64,000 nt of DNA from Trabulsiella guamensis ATCC 49490 (GCF_000734965.1 NZ_JMTB01000078.1:90316-154315), one strand, 5' to 3'. Positions 28,060-40,444 are shown, counted from the stretch's first letter. Numbers and translations: made by a program. Notes: a model not told the origin generated them from the sequence alone.

Positions 28060-29397
28060 CTACTCTTTAAAATCATTCGCGTCCAGCTCGTGGCGGGACA
28101 ATAACTTGTAGAACTCCGTACGGTTACGACCCGCCATGCGCGCCGCGTGCGTCACGTTGCCCCGGGTGATTTGTAACAGCTTGCGCAGGTAGTTTAGCTC
28201 AAACTGGTTCCGTGCCTCGACAAAAGTCGGCAACGCGGTATTTTCGCCTTCCAGCGCCTGCTCCACCAGCGCGTCGCTGATGACCGGCGATGAAGTCAGC
28301 GCCACGCACTGCTCAATCACGTTCACCAGCTGACGCACGTTGCCTGGCCAGCTCGCGGCCATCAGGCGTTTCATCGCATCGGTAGAAAACGCGCGGACAA
28401 ACGGCTTGTGTCTGTCCGCCGACTGGCGCAACAAATGATTCGCCAGCAGCGGAATGTCTTCCGTGCGCTCGGCCAGCGCCGGGATCTTGAGGTTCACGAC
28501 ATTCAGTCGATAGAACAGATCTTCACGAAATTCACCGCGCGCCATCGCTTTCGGCAGGTCACGGTGCGTGGCAGAGATAATGCGCACGTCGATGTCGATA
28601 TCCCGGTTGCTGCCCAGCGGGCGCACCTTGCGTTCCTGAAGGACGCGCAGCAATTTAACCTGCAGCGAAATCGGCATGTCGCCAATCTCATCAAGGAACA
28701 GTGTGCCGCCTTCCGCCGCCTGGAACAGCCCTTCACGGTTGCTGACCGCCCCGGTAAAGGCACCGCGCGCATGGCCAAACAGCTCCGACTCCAGCAATTG
28801 CTCCGGCAAAGCACCGCAGTTAATGGCGATAAACGGTTTACTGTTGCGCGAGCTGGCGTTGTGGATCGCCTGAGCAAAAATCTCTTTACCAGTACCGCTC
28901 TGACCGACGATCAACACACTGACATCCGATTGCGCCACCATTCTGGCCTGCTCCAGCAGGCGCAGCATTAGCGGACTACGGGTGACGATAGATTCCCGCC
29001 ACTGGTCGTCACCGGCGGGCGCCGAGTGCTCCAGTGCGTCATCGATGGCTTTATACAGCGCATCCCGGTCGACAGGTTTGGTGAGAAAACTGAATACGCC
29101 CTGCTGCGTGGCACTGACCGCTTCCGGTATCGAACCATGTGCAGTAAGGATGATAACTGGCATTCCTGGCTGGACTTTCTGGATCTCGGCGAATAACTGC
29201 AGGCCATCCATCTCGTCCATCCGCAAATCGCTGATGACCAGGTCTATTTTTTCCCGCGCCAGCACGCGCAACCCTTCCTGACCGCTTTCGGCGGTAACGA
29301 CGCTGTACCCTTCGCTGCTGAGCCGCATGCCAAGCAACTTGAGCAGACCGGGATCGTCATCAACCAGTAACAGGCGGGCAGGCTTGCGGGTGATCAT
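28060..29397 (-). CDS. glrR: GlrR, sigma-54-dependent response regulator
   Basis: The product has 445 residues (444 in E. coli). An N-terminal receiver (about 8-120) has the phosphorylated aspartate D57 in LVISDLRM. It is followed by an AAA+ domain (about 137-365) with Walker A VGQSGTGKE, the sigma-54 contact loop GAFTGA and Walker B LFLDEIGD, then a C-terminal Fis-type helix-turn-helix (about 405-440, GNVTHAARMAGRNRTEFYKLL). Phosphorylated by GlrK, it activates glmY transcription with sigma-54. Its ATG overlaps the qseG stop as ATGA. Confidence 0.96.
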   Translation of the reverse strand: MITRKPARLLLVDDDPGLLKLLGMRLSSEGYSVVTAESGQEGLRVLAREKIDLVISDLRMDEMDGLQLFAEIQKVQPGMPVIILTAHGSIPEAVSATQQGVFSFLTKPVDRDALYKAIDDALEHSAPAGDDQWRESIVTRSPLMLRLLEQARMVAQSDVSVLIVGQSGTGKEIFAQAIHNASSRNSKPFIAINCGALPEQLLESELFGHARGAFTGAVSNREGLFQAAEGGTLFLDEIGDMPISLQVKLLRVLQERKVRPLGSNRDIDIDVRIISATHRDLPKAMARGEFREDLFYRLNVVNLKIPALAERTEDIPLLANHLLRQSADRHKPFVRAFSTDAMKRLMAASWPGNVRQLVNVIEQCVALTSSPVISDALVEQALEGENTALPTFVEARNQFELNYLRKLLQITRGNVTHAARMAGRNRTEFYKLLSRHELDANDFKE

Positions 29398-30131
29398 GGC
29401 TTATCCTCATCAGACGAAACGTCATCCTTCGTGGCCGGGGGCTTATCCCCTGCATGACTGGCGTCCGGATTGAAATTTCCGGCAGGTTTGCGGGTAGAAA
29501 GCTGACGTTCTATGTCCGTCAGGTTCTCCAGTTTGCGTGTGGTGAGATCCAGTTGCGAACGCAGGTGTTGTTGTTGCTGGCGCAGAATATCCAGTTCGCT
29601 GTCGCTGGTCTGCTGCAGTTTCGCATAGCGTGAACGCTCGTCAGAGAGCTGTAATTGTAGCGCCTGTCCATCACGCCAGAGCTCGAACAACGGACGCACC
29701 TGGGTCGGGATCTGGCGGCTTTGAGCATCCATGTGCGCCAGCAGTTCCCGGCGTTCGACCGGGGTAATTTTGGCATTGCCTAGCAAAATGCCGCGTTTGA
29801 ATGCCTCCTGCCAGCGCTCGCTGTCGAGCATGCGGGCTTCGGTACGCGCCTGTTCCGGCGTTAAGCGCTCCGCGCAGTCAATACCGCGCAGCCAGTAAAG
29901 CGGGTTTTTGTCAGTCACTTCACCGGTAAGTGACCAGATATCGGCACAATCTGTTGACAGAAAATCAGCGACCTGCTGCTGTGGTAGTTTTTCGTCTATT
30001 TTATCGCCAGCTGTGTGATGGATAAGGCCCGACGAACATCCAGCCAGCATCAGGCAGGAGACCGCCGGGAAGATGACGCGACGCCAGCGCACCGCGTTAA
30101 CAAATGATGCTAAAAAATGGGACATATTCAC
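29394..30131 (-). CDS. qseG: QseG, outer membrane lipoprotein of the GlrK/GlrR system
   Basis: The product has 245 residues (about 237 in E. coli). The lipobox LMLAGC puts the lipidated cysteine at residue 32 after a hydrophobic signal. The C-terminal part includes a coiled-coil-like stretch (about 165-220, QLSDERSRYAKLQQTSDSEL). In E. coli QseG interacts with the kinase GlrK (QseE) at the envelope and promotes its activity. It lies between the kinase and regulator genes, 11 bases after glrK. Confidence 0.9.
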   Translation of the reverse strand: MNMSHFLASFVNAVRWRRVIFPAVSCLMLAGCSSGLIHHTAGDKIDEKLPQQQVADFLSTDCADIWSLTGEVTDKNPLYWLRGIDCAERLTPEQARTEARMLDSERWQEAFKRGILLGNAKITPVERRELLAHMDAQSRQIPTQVRPLFELWRDGQALQLQLSDERSRYAKLQQTSDSELDILRQQQQHLRSQLDLTTRKLENLTDIERQLSTRKPAGNFNPDASHAGDKPPATKDDVSSDEDKP

Positions 30132-30142
30132 CAGACTGATAT

Positions 30143-31579
30143 TTATTTGTTAGTGTGTTCCGGCCCGAAGGCAGGGAGTTCGATGCGAAAACAGATGTCG
30201 CCCGTGCTGTCATCCACAAGATTGAGTTCGCCGTGCATGCGGCGCACGCAATCTCTGGCAATGCTTAATCCCAGCCCGCTCCCTTTTACCGCCCCTTTAC
30301 GCTGATGGCTTCCCTGATAGAACGGTTCAAAAATCATCCCGCGTTCGCCCTCAGGTATTGGCGTTCCCGTATTCACAACCTCAATGCATACCTTGTCACC
30401 CAGGGTACGGCTACGAATATAAATGTTACCGGATTCAGCACCGTAGTGCACCGCATTAGAGTAGAGATTATCCAGCACGCTCATGAGTAACATCGGTTCG
30501 GCATAACATTCATGCGCATCGAGCGCCACCTCGGTATGCATCATTTTAGCCCGTGCCGGTAAACTGTGGGCAGAGACCACCATTTCCACCAGCGAGGCGA
30601 TGTCGACATATTCCATTTCCGTCGCGCTGTCAGCGAGTTTGCGGTTGTAGTCCAGCAACTGTTCAATCAGCTTTTGCAGGTTGCGACTGCTGTCGTCAAG
30701 AATGTCGACCACCTCTTTTTGTTCCGGCGTCAGCGTGCCAACCACCTGATCCGCCAGCAACTCAGTGCCTTCACGCATACTGGCGAGCGGCGTTTTCAGT
30801 TCATGGGAAAGATGGCGCAAAAACTGATGACGCTGCGATTCTAGCCACGCAAGGCGCTCACTCAGCCAGATGATACGCTGCCCGAGCGAGCGCAGCTCAC
30901 GCGGCCCTTTGAACACGACAGTATTTCCCAGCGAGCGCCCTTCCCCCAGCCGGTTGATCATCCGCTCAATGCCCTTCACCGGGCCGATAATCATGCGGGT
31001 GAACAACAGTACCATTACCAGACTTACCAGAAACAGCACCAGCGCCTGCCAGCCAAAGTATTGCCCGCGCTCGGCAATGGCGTGCTGGAGCTGCTGCCCG
31101 CGCGAGAAAACCACCGTGCGGGTGGCCTGCACCATTTCAGTATTGGCGCTGGCGAACGCTTCCAGTCGTGCTGCAGATGACGCGTCCGGTCCGCTGTTTT
31201 TACACTGGATGGTTTCCAGCGCGTCCAGATCCTCGCGCAGCGACTGATACAGTTTGTCGTCCGGCAGAATACCCGCGTGCGCGTCCAGCATCTCTGCATA
31301 GCGCCGTCGCTGGCTCTGGTAGACCTTCGCCAGCGTCGCGTCATCCAGCACGCAGTACTGACGATAGCTGCGCTCCATCTCCAGCGCCACATTGGTCATC
31401 GCTTCGCTGCGGCGGGCGTCAATCAGCGTTGTGCGGTTCGTTTGCGCCGCCTGTGCACTCAGGGTATTCAGGCTCTGCCACGCCTGCCAGGCCAGCACCA
31501 GCAGCGGCAGCAGGATCAACAAAAAAGAGAGCATCACCAGTTGACGCAGCGAACGGGGAAAAAGAGACCAGCGTTTCAA
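30143..31579 (-). CDS. glrK: GlrK (QseE) sensor histidine kinase
   Basis: The product has 478 residues (475 in E. coli). TM1 (about 13-33), a periplasmic domain, TM2 (about 178-196) and a HAMP region are followed by the dimerisation domain with phospho-accepting H259 in FLRHLSHELKTPLAS. The HATPase domain ends with GSGLGLSIARDCVR. It senses envelope signals through QseG and phosphorylates GlrR. The 5' end of the gene is about 60 bases from the 3' end of glmY, the regulon's main target. Confidence 0.95.
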   Translation of the reverse strand: MKRWSLFPRSLRQLVMLSFLLILLPLLVLAWQAWQSLNTLSAQAAQTNRTTLIDARRSEAMTNVALEMERSYRQYCVLDDATLAKVYQSQRRRYAEMLDAHAGILPDDKLYQSLREDLDALETIQCKNSGPDASSAARLEAFASANTEMVQATRTVVFSRGQQLQHAIAERGQYFGWQALVLFLVSLVMVLLFTRMIIGPVKGIERMINRLGEGRSLGNTVVFKGPRELRSLGQRIIWLSERLAWLESQRHQFLRHLSHELKTPLASMREGTELLADQVVGTLTPEQKEVVDILDDSSRNLQKLIEQLLDYNRKLADSATEMEYVDIASLVEMVVSAHSLPARAKMMHTEVALDAHECYAEPMLLMSVLDNLYSNAVHYGAESGNIYIRSRTLGDKVCIEVVNTGTPIPEGERGMIFEPFYQGSHQRKGAVKGSGLGLSIARDCVRRMHGELNLVDDSTGDICFRIELPAFGPEHTNK

Positions 31580-31639
31580 TGATTTCGTCTCACCAGGTAA
31601 GTATGCTGGAAGGTTAACTGAGGACGAGGTACAGATACA

Positions 31640-31823
31640 ACAAAGCCGGGTAAAAACCCGGCTTTGTCATGGAATAAGGCGGTGCCTAACTCGACGTTTC
31701 GCCCGGAGGTTGATATAGCTACGCTGATATCAGAAGTTGGACGGCAGGCACCTGTTTGTGCGTCATTCGAGGTTTATGTAGCACGTCCCGAAGGGGCTGA
31801 CATAAGAAAGTGAATGAGCCACT
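31640..31823 (-). ncRNA. glmY: GlmY small RNA
   Basis: The minus strand from 31823 begins AGTGGCTCATTCACTTTCTT and continues with segments I recognise from E. coli GlmY, including CCCCTTCGGGACGTGCTAC, GACGCACAAACAGGTGCCTG and GATATCAGCGTAGCTATATC. It ends in a strong hairpin (CAAAGCCGGG with CCCGGCTTTG, 31641-31666) and a T-rich tail. The length, about 184 bases, is that of E. coli. GlmY sequesters RapZ and so stabilises GlmZ, which activates glmS translation for glucosamine-6-phosphate supply. It lies between purL and glrK, as in E. coli. Confidence 0.95.
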
Positions 31824-31834
31824 GCCAGTTATTA

Positions 31835-31850
31835 TGCACTAAGCATGCCA
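31835..31850 (-). promoter_or_regulatory. Sigma-54 promoter of glmY
   Basis: The minus strand reads TGGCATGCTTAGTGCA: the -24 GG and the -12 GC are 12 bases apart, as required for sigma-54. It ends 12 bases before the first base of GlmY. The spacing and location match the known GlrR-dependent promoter. Confidence 0.88.
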
Positions 31851-31939
31851 GCCTGCAAAACTATTTATTAACATAATGATATTTATGTATTTTATTGATA
31901 ACCAGCAGGTCATTAATTTGGTACATCTTTTAACCAGAG

Positions 31940-31957
31940 TGTCTCTGATCAGCAACA
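31940..31957. promoter_or_regulatory. GlrR binding site, imperfect
   Basis: TGTC-N10-AACA has one mismatch to the GlrR box TGTC-N10-GACA. It lies about 117-134 bases upstream of the glmY start, the nearest of three sites. Confidence 0.6.
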
Positions 31958-32002
31958 GCATTATACTATTTGATTAACACCATTATAAATCAATGGGTTA
32001 TA

Positions 32003-32020
32003 TGTCGCCTTTTGGAGACA
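32003..32020. promoter_or_regulatory. GlrR binding site
   Basis: TGTC-N10-GACA is an exact match (TGTCGCCTTTTGGAGACA), about 180-197 bases upstream of the glmY start. Confidence 0.85.
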
Positions 32021-32035
32021 CTGATAATCCTGCGC

Positions 32036-32053
32036 TGTCGCAATATCGCGACA
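32036..32053. promoter_or_regulatory. GlrR binding site, distal
   Basis: TGTC-N10-GACA is an exact match (TGTCGCAATATCGCGACA), about 213-230 bases upstream of glmY. It abuts the terminator and REP pair after purL. Confidence 0.85.
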
Positions 32054-32060
32054 GATAAAA

Positions 32061-32131
32061 AAGCCCGGTGGCGCTTCGCTGACCGGGCCTACAAAAAATA
32101 CAGGCCGGGCAAACGCAGTGCCGCCCGGCGC
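32061..32131. repeat. REP/BIME-type palindrome pair; first unit doubles as purL terminator
   Basis: Two GC-rich palindromes lie in tandem. Unit 1 pairs GCCCGGT (32063-32069) with ACCGGGC (32082-32088). Unit 2 pairs GCCGGGC (32104-32110) with GCCCGGC (32123-32129). Both have the imperfect REP form with the GGCCTAC or GGCCTGTA edge. On the minus strand, unit 1 is followed by a run of six T (plus-strand A at 32057-32062), giving a factor-independent terminator for purL. Confidence 0.8.
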
Positions 32132-32148
32132 TATCGCTATAGCCGAGT

Positions 32149-35100
32149 TTAACCCAGCTGTTTACGCGCGTTGCGGAAGATGCGCATCCAAGGGCTGTCC
32201 TCGCCCCAGTTCTCCGGGTGCCAGGAGTTCGATACCGTGCGGGCGACACGTTCCGGGTGCGGCATCATGATAGTGACGCGACCGGTTTCGCTGGTGACAG
32301 CCGTAATCCCGTTCGGCGAGCCATTCGGGTTTGCCGGATAAGTTTCGGTGACATTCCCGAAGTTATCCACGTAGCGCAGCGCCACCAGCCCTTTGCTTTC
32401 CAGAGAGGCCAAGTGCGCGTCATCACGCACTTCCACGCGCCCTTCGCCGTGCGAAACGGCGATTGGCATCTGCGAACCGACCATGCCCTGCAACAGCAGC
32501 GACGGGCTTTGCGTCACTTCCACCAGGCTGAAACGCGCTTCAAAGCGATCAGAGTGGTTACGCACAAAACGTGGCCACAGCGAACTGCCTGGAATCAACT
32601 CGCGCAGGTTGGACATCATCTGACAGCCGTTACACACCCCCAGCGCCAGCGTCTGCGGACGGTGGAAGAAGGTTTCGAACTCATCGCGAACGCGGCTGTT
32701 AAAGAGAATGGATTTCGCCCAGCCTTCACCGGCGCCCAGTACATCACCGTATGAGAAACCGCCACAAGCTACCAGCGTCTGGAAATTGCCCAGCCCAATG
32801 CGCCCTGCCAGCAGATCGCTCATATGGACGTCGATGGCGTCGAAACCAGCGCGGTGGAATGCCGCTGCCATTTCCACGTGAGAGTTAACGCCCTGCTCGC
32901 GCAGTACAGCCACTTTCGGACGCGCACCGGTGGCAATATACGGTGCCGCGACATCCTCGTCGATGTCGAAGCTGAGCGTCACGTTGAGGCCAGGATCGTT
33001 ATCGTTGGCTTTCGCGTTGTGCTCCTGATCGGCACATTCCGGGTTATCACGCAGGCGCTGCATCTGCCAGGTGGTTTCTGCCCACCACAGACGAAGCTGC
33101 GAACGGCTCTCGTGGTAAACGTGCTGACCGTCCGCTTCAATGATGAATCGATCCCCCACCACCGCCTGGCCGAGATAATGAACGCAGTCGCCGAGACCGT
33201 GCGTCGTCAGCAACGCTTCAACGGCGTCCCGATCCGCGGCGCGAACCTGAATCACGGCACCCAGCTCTTCGTTAAACAACGCCGCCAGATGATCCTCGCC
33301 GAGCGCGGTAATATCGACCTGCACGCCACAGTGACCGGTAAAGGCCATTTCCGCCAGCGTCACCAGCAGGCCGCCATCGGAACGGTCGTGATAGGCCAGC
33401 AGCTTACGCTGCGCAACCAGTGCCTGCATGGCATCGTAGAAACCTTTCAGTTGCCCGACATTACGCACATCGGCTGGCGTGTCGCCAAGCTGACGATACA
33501 CCTGCGCCAGTGCCGTCGCGCCAAGTGCATTACGGCCCTGGCCAAGATCGATAAGCAACAACGCGTTATCGTCCGTGGAGAGTTGCGGGGTGACGGTACG
33601 ACGCACGTCTTCCACACGGGCAAACGCGGTGATCACCAGCGACAACGGCGATGTCATTTCACGCTGCTCGCTGCCTTCCTGCCAGCGGGTTTTCATCGAC
33701 ATTGAGTCTTTACCCACCGGAATGGTCAGCCCCAGTGCCGGACACAATTCTTCGCCCACCGCTTTGACAGCTTCATACAGACCCGCGTCTTCACCCGGGT
33801 GCCCTGCTGCCGCCATCCAGTTAGCGGAAAGCTTGATGCGTTTGATATCCCCAATCTGCGTCGCTGCGATGTTGGTCAGCGCTTCGCCGACAGCCAGACG
33901 CGCTGAAGCGGCAAAATCGAGCAACGCAACCGGCGCACGTTCGCCCAGCGCCATCGCTTCGCCGTAGTAGCTGTCGAGGCTGGCGGTGGTCACCGCGCAG
34001 TTCGCCACCGGCACCTGCCACGGGCCAACCATCTGATCGCGCGACACCATACCGGTGACGGTACGGTCGCCAATGGTGACGAGGAAGGTTTTCTCAGCCA
34101 CTGCCGGAAGATGCAGAACGCGGTTCACGGCATCGGCAACGGTAATCCCCTGACGGTTCAGCGCATTACCTTTGGCGGTGAGTGTCGTGACGTTGCGGGT
34201 CATCTTCGGCGTTTTACCGAGCAGCACGTCCAGCGGCATATCAATAGGCTGGTTGTCGAAATGACGGTCATTCAGTGTCAGATGCTGCTCTTGCGTGGCT
34301 TCACCAATCACAGCATACGGCGCACGTTCGCGGCGGCACAGGGTATCGAACAGCGACAGTTGATCAGCGGCGACTGCCAGCACGTAGCGTTCCTGGGATT
34401 CGTTACACCAGATTTCCAGCGGGCTCATGCCTGGCTCGTCGCTCAGGATATCGCGCAGTTCAAAGCGACCGCCGCGACCGCCATCGCTGACCAGCTCCGG
34501 CATGGCGTTCGACAAGCCGCCTGCGCCGACGTCGTGAATGAACAGAATCGGGTTGTCATTGCCCATCTGCCAGCAGCGGTCGATCACCTCCTGGCAGCGG
34601 CGCTCCATTTCCGCGTTGTCACGCTGAACGGAGGCAAAATCGAGGTCGGCATCAGACTGTCCCGAGGCCATGGATGACGCCGCCCCGCCGCCGAGACCAA
34701 TATTCATCGCCGGGCCACCCAGCACAATCAGTTTCGCACCTGGTGGAATCTCGCCTTTCTGCACATGGTCAGCACGGATGTTGCCAGTACCGCCTGCCAG
34801 CATGATCGGCTTGTGATAACCGCGCAGCTCTTCGCCGTTGTGGCTGTTCACTTTTTCTTCGTAAGTACGGAAATAACCGTTCAGCGCCGGACGACCAAAT
34901 TCGTTGTTGAATGCCGCGCCGCCCAGCGGACCTTCCGTCATGATATCCAGCGCGGTCACGATGCGATCCGGCTTACCAAAATCTTCTTCCCACGGCTGTT
35001 CAAAGCCCGGAATACGCAGGTTAGAGACGGAGAAACCCACCAGACCGGCTTTCGGTTTCGCGCCGCGACCGGTCGCACCTTCATCACGGATTTCGCCGCC

Positions 35101-36036
35101 GGAGCCGGTTGCCGCGCCCGGCCATGGTGAAATCGCCGTCGGGTGGTTATGCGTTTCGACCTTCATCAGAATATGCGCCGCTTCCTGGTGGAAGTCGTAG
35201 CGCCCGGCGTTGTGGTCGGCAAAGAAGCGTCCGACCTCTGAGCCTTCCATCACCGCCGCGTTGTCTTTATAAGCAGACAGCACGTGATCCGGCGTTTTCT
35301 CAAAGGTGTTTTTGATCATTTTGAACAGCGACTTAGGCTGCTGTTCGCCGTCGATCACCCAGTCGGCGTTAAAGATTTTATGACGGCAGTGCTCAGAGTT
35401 GGCCTGCGCGAACATATAGAGTTCGATGTCGTTCGGGTTGCGACCGAGTTTTTCAAATGCGGCCTGCAGATAATCAATTTCGTCATCCGCCAGTGCGAGG
35501 CCGAGACGCAGGTTAGCGTCGATCAGCGCCTGACGCCCCTGCCCCAGCAGATCAACCACTGTGACCGGTGCCGGCTGATGATGAGCAAACAGTTTTTCCG
35601 CCTCATCCAGAGAGGTAAACACGCTCTCCATCATGCGATCGTGCAGCTCTGCTGCAACGGCGTCCCACTGTTCCGTGGTTAGCGTGCTCGCCTCGATATA
35701 CCAGGCAACGCCGCGTTCCAGACGCACCACCTGCGATAATCCACAGTTACGGGCGATGTCGGTGGCTTTGGAAGACCAGGGGGAGATGGTGCCGGGGCGA
35801 GGTGTGACGAGTAGCAGTTTTCCGGTGGGGGCATGGCTGCTCAGGCTCGGACCATACTTGAGCAGACGTTCAAGCCGGGCATGTTCTTCACCGGCGAGCG
35901 GCGCGCTCAGCTCGGCAAAATGAACATATTCAGCGTAGATATCGCTGACCGGAAGGTTGGCTGCCTGGAAGCGCGTCAGCAATTTGTTGATCCGAAATGC
36001 CGACAGTGCAGGCGAACCTCGCAGAATTTCCATCAT
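32149..36036 (-). CDS. purL: Phosphoribosylformylglycinamidine synthase (FGAR amidotransferase)
   Basis: The product has 1295 residues, the E. coli length. It is the large single-chain form: an N-terminal domain, a linker, the FGAM-synthase core (about 220-980, ATP/Mg motifs in [20 protein letters not shown] and [16 protein letters not shown]), and a C-terminal class I glutaminase (about 1040-1295) with the catalytic cysteine in [13 protein letters not shown] and the His/Glu pair in MMPHPERV. It makes FGAM in the fourth step of purine synthesis. A PurR box lies upstream. Confidence 0.98.
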   Translation of the reverse strand: MMEILRGSPALSAFRINKLLTRFQAANLPVSDIYAEYVHFAELSAPLAGEEHARLERLLKYGPSLSSHAPTGKLLLVTPRPGTISPWSSKATDIARNCGLSQVVRLERGVAWYIEASTLTTEQWDAVAAELHDRMMESVFTSLDEAEKLFAHHQPAPVTVVDLLGQGRQALIDANLRLGLALADDEIDYLQAAFEKLGRNPNDIELYMFAQANSEHCRHKIFNADWVIDGEQQPKSLFKMIKNTFEKTPDHVLSAYKDNAAVMEGSEVGRFFADHNAGRYDFHQEAAHILMKVETHNHPTAISPWPGAATGSGGEIRDEGATGRGAKPKAGLVGFSVSNLRIPGFEQPWEEDFGKPDRIVTALDIMTEGPLGGAAFNNEFGRPALNGYFRTYEEKVNSHNGEELRGYHKPIMLAGGTGNIRADHVQKGEIPPGAKLIVLGGPAMNIGLGGGAASSMASGQSDADLDFASVQRDNAEMERRCQEVIDRCWQMGNDNPILFIHDVGAGGLSNAMPELVSDGGRGGRFELRDILSDEPGMSPLEIWCNESQERYVLAVAADQLSLFDTLCRRERAPYAVIGEATQEQHLTLNDRHFDNQPIDMPLDVLLGKTPKMTRNVTTLTAKGNALNRQGITVADAVNRVLHLPAVAEKTFLVTIGDRTVTGMVSRDQMVGPWQVPVANCAVTTASLDSYYGEAMALGERAPVALLDFAASARLAVGEALTNIAATQIGDIKRIKLSANWMAAAGHPGEDAGLYEAVKAVGEELCPALGLTIPVGKDSMSMKTRWQEGSEQREMTSPLSLVITAFARVEDVRRTVTPQLSTDDNALLLIDLGQGRNALGATALAQVYRQLGDTPADVRNVGQLKGFYDAMQALVAQRKLLAYHDRSDGGLLVTLAEMAFTGHCGVQVDITALGEDHLAALFNEELGAVIQVRAADRDAVEALLTTHGLGDCVHYLGQAVVGDRFIIEADGQHVYHESRSQLRLWWAETTWQMQRLRDNPECADQEHNAKANDNDPGLNVTLSFDIDEDVAAPYIATGARPKVAVLREQGVNSHVEMAAAFHRAGFDAIDVHMSDLLAGRIGLGNFQTLVACGGFSYGDVLGAGEGWAKSILFNSRVRDEFETFFHRPQTLALGVCNGCQMMSNLRELIPGSSLWPRFVRNHSDRFEARFSLVEVTQSPSLLLQGMVGSQMPIAVSHGEGRVEVRDDAHLASLESKGLVALRYVDNFGNVTETYPANPNGSPNGITAVTSETGRVTIMMPHPERVARTVSNSWHPENWGEDSPWMRIFRNARKQLG

Positions 36037-36111
36037 AAGTCTCTCGTCTTCTGGGTTTCAGTGTACGCAAGGGGGGAAAACGGGCGTCATTATAGAGGAT
36101 CCTGGGCGGCG

Positions 36112-36127
36112 ACGTAACCGTTTGCGT
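36112..36127. promoter_or_regulatory. PurR box upstream of purL
   Basis: The minus strand reads ACGCAAACGGTTACGT, matching ANGCAANCGNTTNCNT at all defined positions. It lies about 76 bases upstream of the purL ATG. The 256-base purL-mltF spacer otherwise shows only AT-rich sequence near mltF. Confidence 0.88.
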
Positions 36128-36292
36128 CGAAATAAAATCGTGGCTTCGTTTTGTCAATTGGTGTGACTTATCTCTCTAATTAGTTGCCAACTGGCGCATT
36201 GTTAAGCAAAATGCCGCTCACATATCTCAATCTCCCTGACATCATTATGGTAACTGCTGACTGACATTCACTCAGCGCAGAGAATTAACTAA

Positions 36293-38382
<2,090 letters not shown>

Positions 38383-38410
38383 TTATACACAGCCGTTATT
38401 GATTTACCCA

Positions 38411-39052
38411 CTATTCCAGTTGCTGCAACTCGCCACGCGGTGTAACGCGCCAGCGATGCTGACAGTAACTGAGCAACGGGTTGTCCTGATGGCTGTCGCT
38501 GTAGCCGCTGTACAGACGCAACGGCGAACCGATTTTCCGCTCCAGTTGCACCACCTTTTCATAGCCCAGACAACGTAAGGTTAATACCCAGCCACCGTGG
38601 CGGCGTTCTGTCTGGCTGGCGATCACATTCACCCGCGGCAGCCAGAGCGTGTCGAAATAGACTTTTTCCACCAGCGATCGCGGCGAGCCGGTAATCAGCC
38701 ACACATCGGCATCTGAGCTGGTGAGATACTGCGTCAACCGCTCGTGCACCACCGGAAACGTGGTCACATTTTCGCGAAACCAGGCGACAAATCGGGTTTC
38801 CTTCTCACGCAAACTTTTTTCGCTGTGGCCAAAGGTGCAGGCCCACAGCAGCAGGCTCATCGGCCAGCGTGCGGCACGGCCTTTGATCCCCAGCGCAACA
38901 GCCACGACCGGCAGCACCGGGATCACCAGCAGCAGATTCAGCGGCTGATGACGCAACAGATAACGGACAAAACTGCCGAACAGATCCTGCTGATGCAGCG
39001 TTCCGTCCAGATCAAAAAAAACGACTCGGCGCTCGTGACTAACCACACTCAC
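38411..39052 (-). CDS. pgpC: PgpC (YfhB), phosphatidylglycerophosphatase C
   Basis: The product has 213 residues (211 in E. coli). It is a HAD-superfamily protein with the nucleophile motif FFDLDGTLHQQD (about 12-23), a motif II ITGSP (about 120) and a C-terminal YSDSHQDNPLL acidic motif (about 178). One or two hydrophobic helices (about 37-55) anchor it to the inner membrane. It dephosphorylates phosphatidylglycerol phosphate to phosphatidylglycerol. It precedes tadA on the same strand. Confidence 0.93.
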   Translation of the reverse strand: MSVVSHERRVVFFDLDGTLHQQDLFGSFVRYLLRHQPLNLLLVIPVLPVVAVALGIKGRAARWPMSLLLWACTFGHSEKSLREKETRFVAWFRENVTTFPVVHERLTQYLTSSDADVWLITGSPRSLVEKVYFDTLWLPRVNVIASQTERRHGGWVLTLRCLGYEKVVQLERKIGSPLRLYSGYSDSHQDNPLLSYCQHRWRVTPRGELQQLE

Positions 39053-39277
39053 TCCTGAATAACATTCACCGGCAACCCTGAACCTTAGCCTAACAGAGAT
39101 AACCTCACATTTCCGAAAACCAGTCGTAATCAGGCTTTATCTCTCCGGAAAGACAGCGTATCCTGTTGATTAAAATAATAAATAGCCTAAAAACGCAACA
39201 AATCAAGCGCTTTTAAGGTCACGGTTATTCGTCCTGATGCCCTATAATTGAATAAAAAATTCTGACAGGCAGGCTTA

Positions 39278-40126
39278 ATGAATTGTTTAATCCGCATCCG
39301 CCAGCGCTACCCTGGGCTGGCGCAGAGCGATAAAAAACTGGCTGATTTTATTCTTGCTCAGCCCGACGAGGCTCGCCATCTCAGCTCACAGCAACTGGCG
39401 AAGGAAGCCGGTGTCAGCCAGTCCAGCGTGGTAAAGTTCGCGCAAAAATTAGGTTTTAAAGGTTTTCCGGCACTCAAGCTGGCGCTCAGTGAGGCGCTGG
39501 CGAGCCATCCGCATCCGCAATCCGTGCCAGTTCATAACCTGATCCGCGGCGATGATCCGCTGCGTCTGGTAGGCGAGAAACTGATCAAAGATAACATTGC
39601 GGCGATGCACGCGTCGCTGGATGTAAACGCGGAAGATAAGCTGCTGGAGAGCGTGGCGCTGCTGCGCGATGCGCGGCGGATCATCCTGACCGGCATTGGC
39701 GCTTCCGGTCTGGTGGCGCGCAACTTCAGCTGGAAACTGATGAAAATTGGCATCAATGCCGTCGCCGAGCAGGATATGCACGCACTGCTGGCAACCGTGC
39801 AGGCCATGGAGCCGCAGGATCTGCTACTGGCTATCTCCTATTCCGGCGAACGCCGGGAAATCAATCTGGCGACCGAAGAGGCGCTGCGTGTCGGGGCAAA
39901 AGTCCTCGCCATCACCGGCTTTTCACCGAACACGCTGCAGCAGAAAGCCAGCCATTGCCTGTATACCATTGCCGAAGAGCAGGCAACGCGTAGCGCGGCG
40001 ATTTCATCCACCAGCGCGCAGATGATGCTGACCGATTTGCTGTTTATGGCGCTGGTACAACAGGATCTGGAGCATGCGCCGGAACGTATTCGACACAGCG
40101 AAGCATTAGTGAAAAAACTGGTCTGA
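39278..40126 (+). CDS. yfhH: YfhH, RpiR-family transcription regulator
   Basis: The product has 282 residues. An N-terminal RpiR helix-turn-helix (about 1-75, LSSQQLAKEAGVSQSSVVKFAQKLGFKG) is followed by an SIS domain (about 125-260, ILTGIGASGLVARNFSWKLM and LAISYSGERREINLATEEA). Such regulators bind phosphosugars such as MurNAc-6-P or ribose-5-P. No metabolic target gene is adjacent, so its effector is unknown. It diverges from pgpC across a 225-base spacer. Confidence 0.9.
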   Translation: MNCLIRIRQRYPGLAQSDKKLADFILAQPDEARHLSSQQLAKEAGVSQSSVVKFAQKLGFKGFPALKLALSEALASHPHPQSVPVHNLIRGDDPLRLVGEKLIKDNIAAMHASLDVNAEDKLLESVALLRDARRIILTGIGASGLVARNFSWKLMKIGINAVAEQDMHALLATVQAMEPQDLLLAISYSGERREINLATEEALRVGAKVLAITGFSPNTLQQKASHCLYTIAEEQATRSAAISSTSAQMMLTDLLFMALVQQDLEHAPERIRHSEALVKKLV

Positions 40127-40182
40127 ACAGGGAATGAGGGTATAATGCCCGCCCTGTTTGTGTTGTTTCCTGGAATTTCCTG

Positions 40183-40443
40183 ATGGCGCTGTTAATCACC
40201 AAAAAATGCATTAATTGCGATATGTGCGAACCGGAATGTCCGAATGAGGCCATTTCGATGGGTGATAGCATTTATGAGATTAACAGCGATCGCTGCACCG
40301 AGTGCATCGGTCACTACGACACGCCAACCTGCCAGAAAGTGTGCCCCATTCCCAATACCATCCTGAAAGATCCGGCACACGTCGAAACCGAAGAGCAACT
40401 GTGGGACAAGTTCGTCCAGTTGCATCACGCCGATAAACTCTGA
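40183..40443 (+). CDS. yfhL: YfhL, 2[4Fe-4S] ferredoxin
   Basis: The product has 86 residues of the Alvin-type ferredoxin family. Cluster 1 ligands are in CINCDMCEPECPNE, and cluster 2 ligands in CTECIGHYDTPTCQKVCPI, with the characteristic insert between the second and third cysteine. It is a low-potential electron carrier; in E. coli it is tied to tRNA hydroxylation by TrhP. A TATAAT hexamer at about 40141-40146 could be its promoter. It ends 1 base before the convergent acpS stop codon. Confidence 0.93.
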   Translation: MALLITKKCINCDMCEPECPNEAISMGDSIYEINSDRCTECIGHYDTPTCQKVCPIPNTILKDPAHVETEEQLWDKFVQLHHADKL

Positions 40444-40444
40444 C

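Noticed and set aside
32824..33705. 293-codon frame opposite purL
   Set aside because: It is antisense to an essential, conserved enzyme with no recognisable domain.
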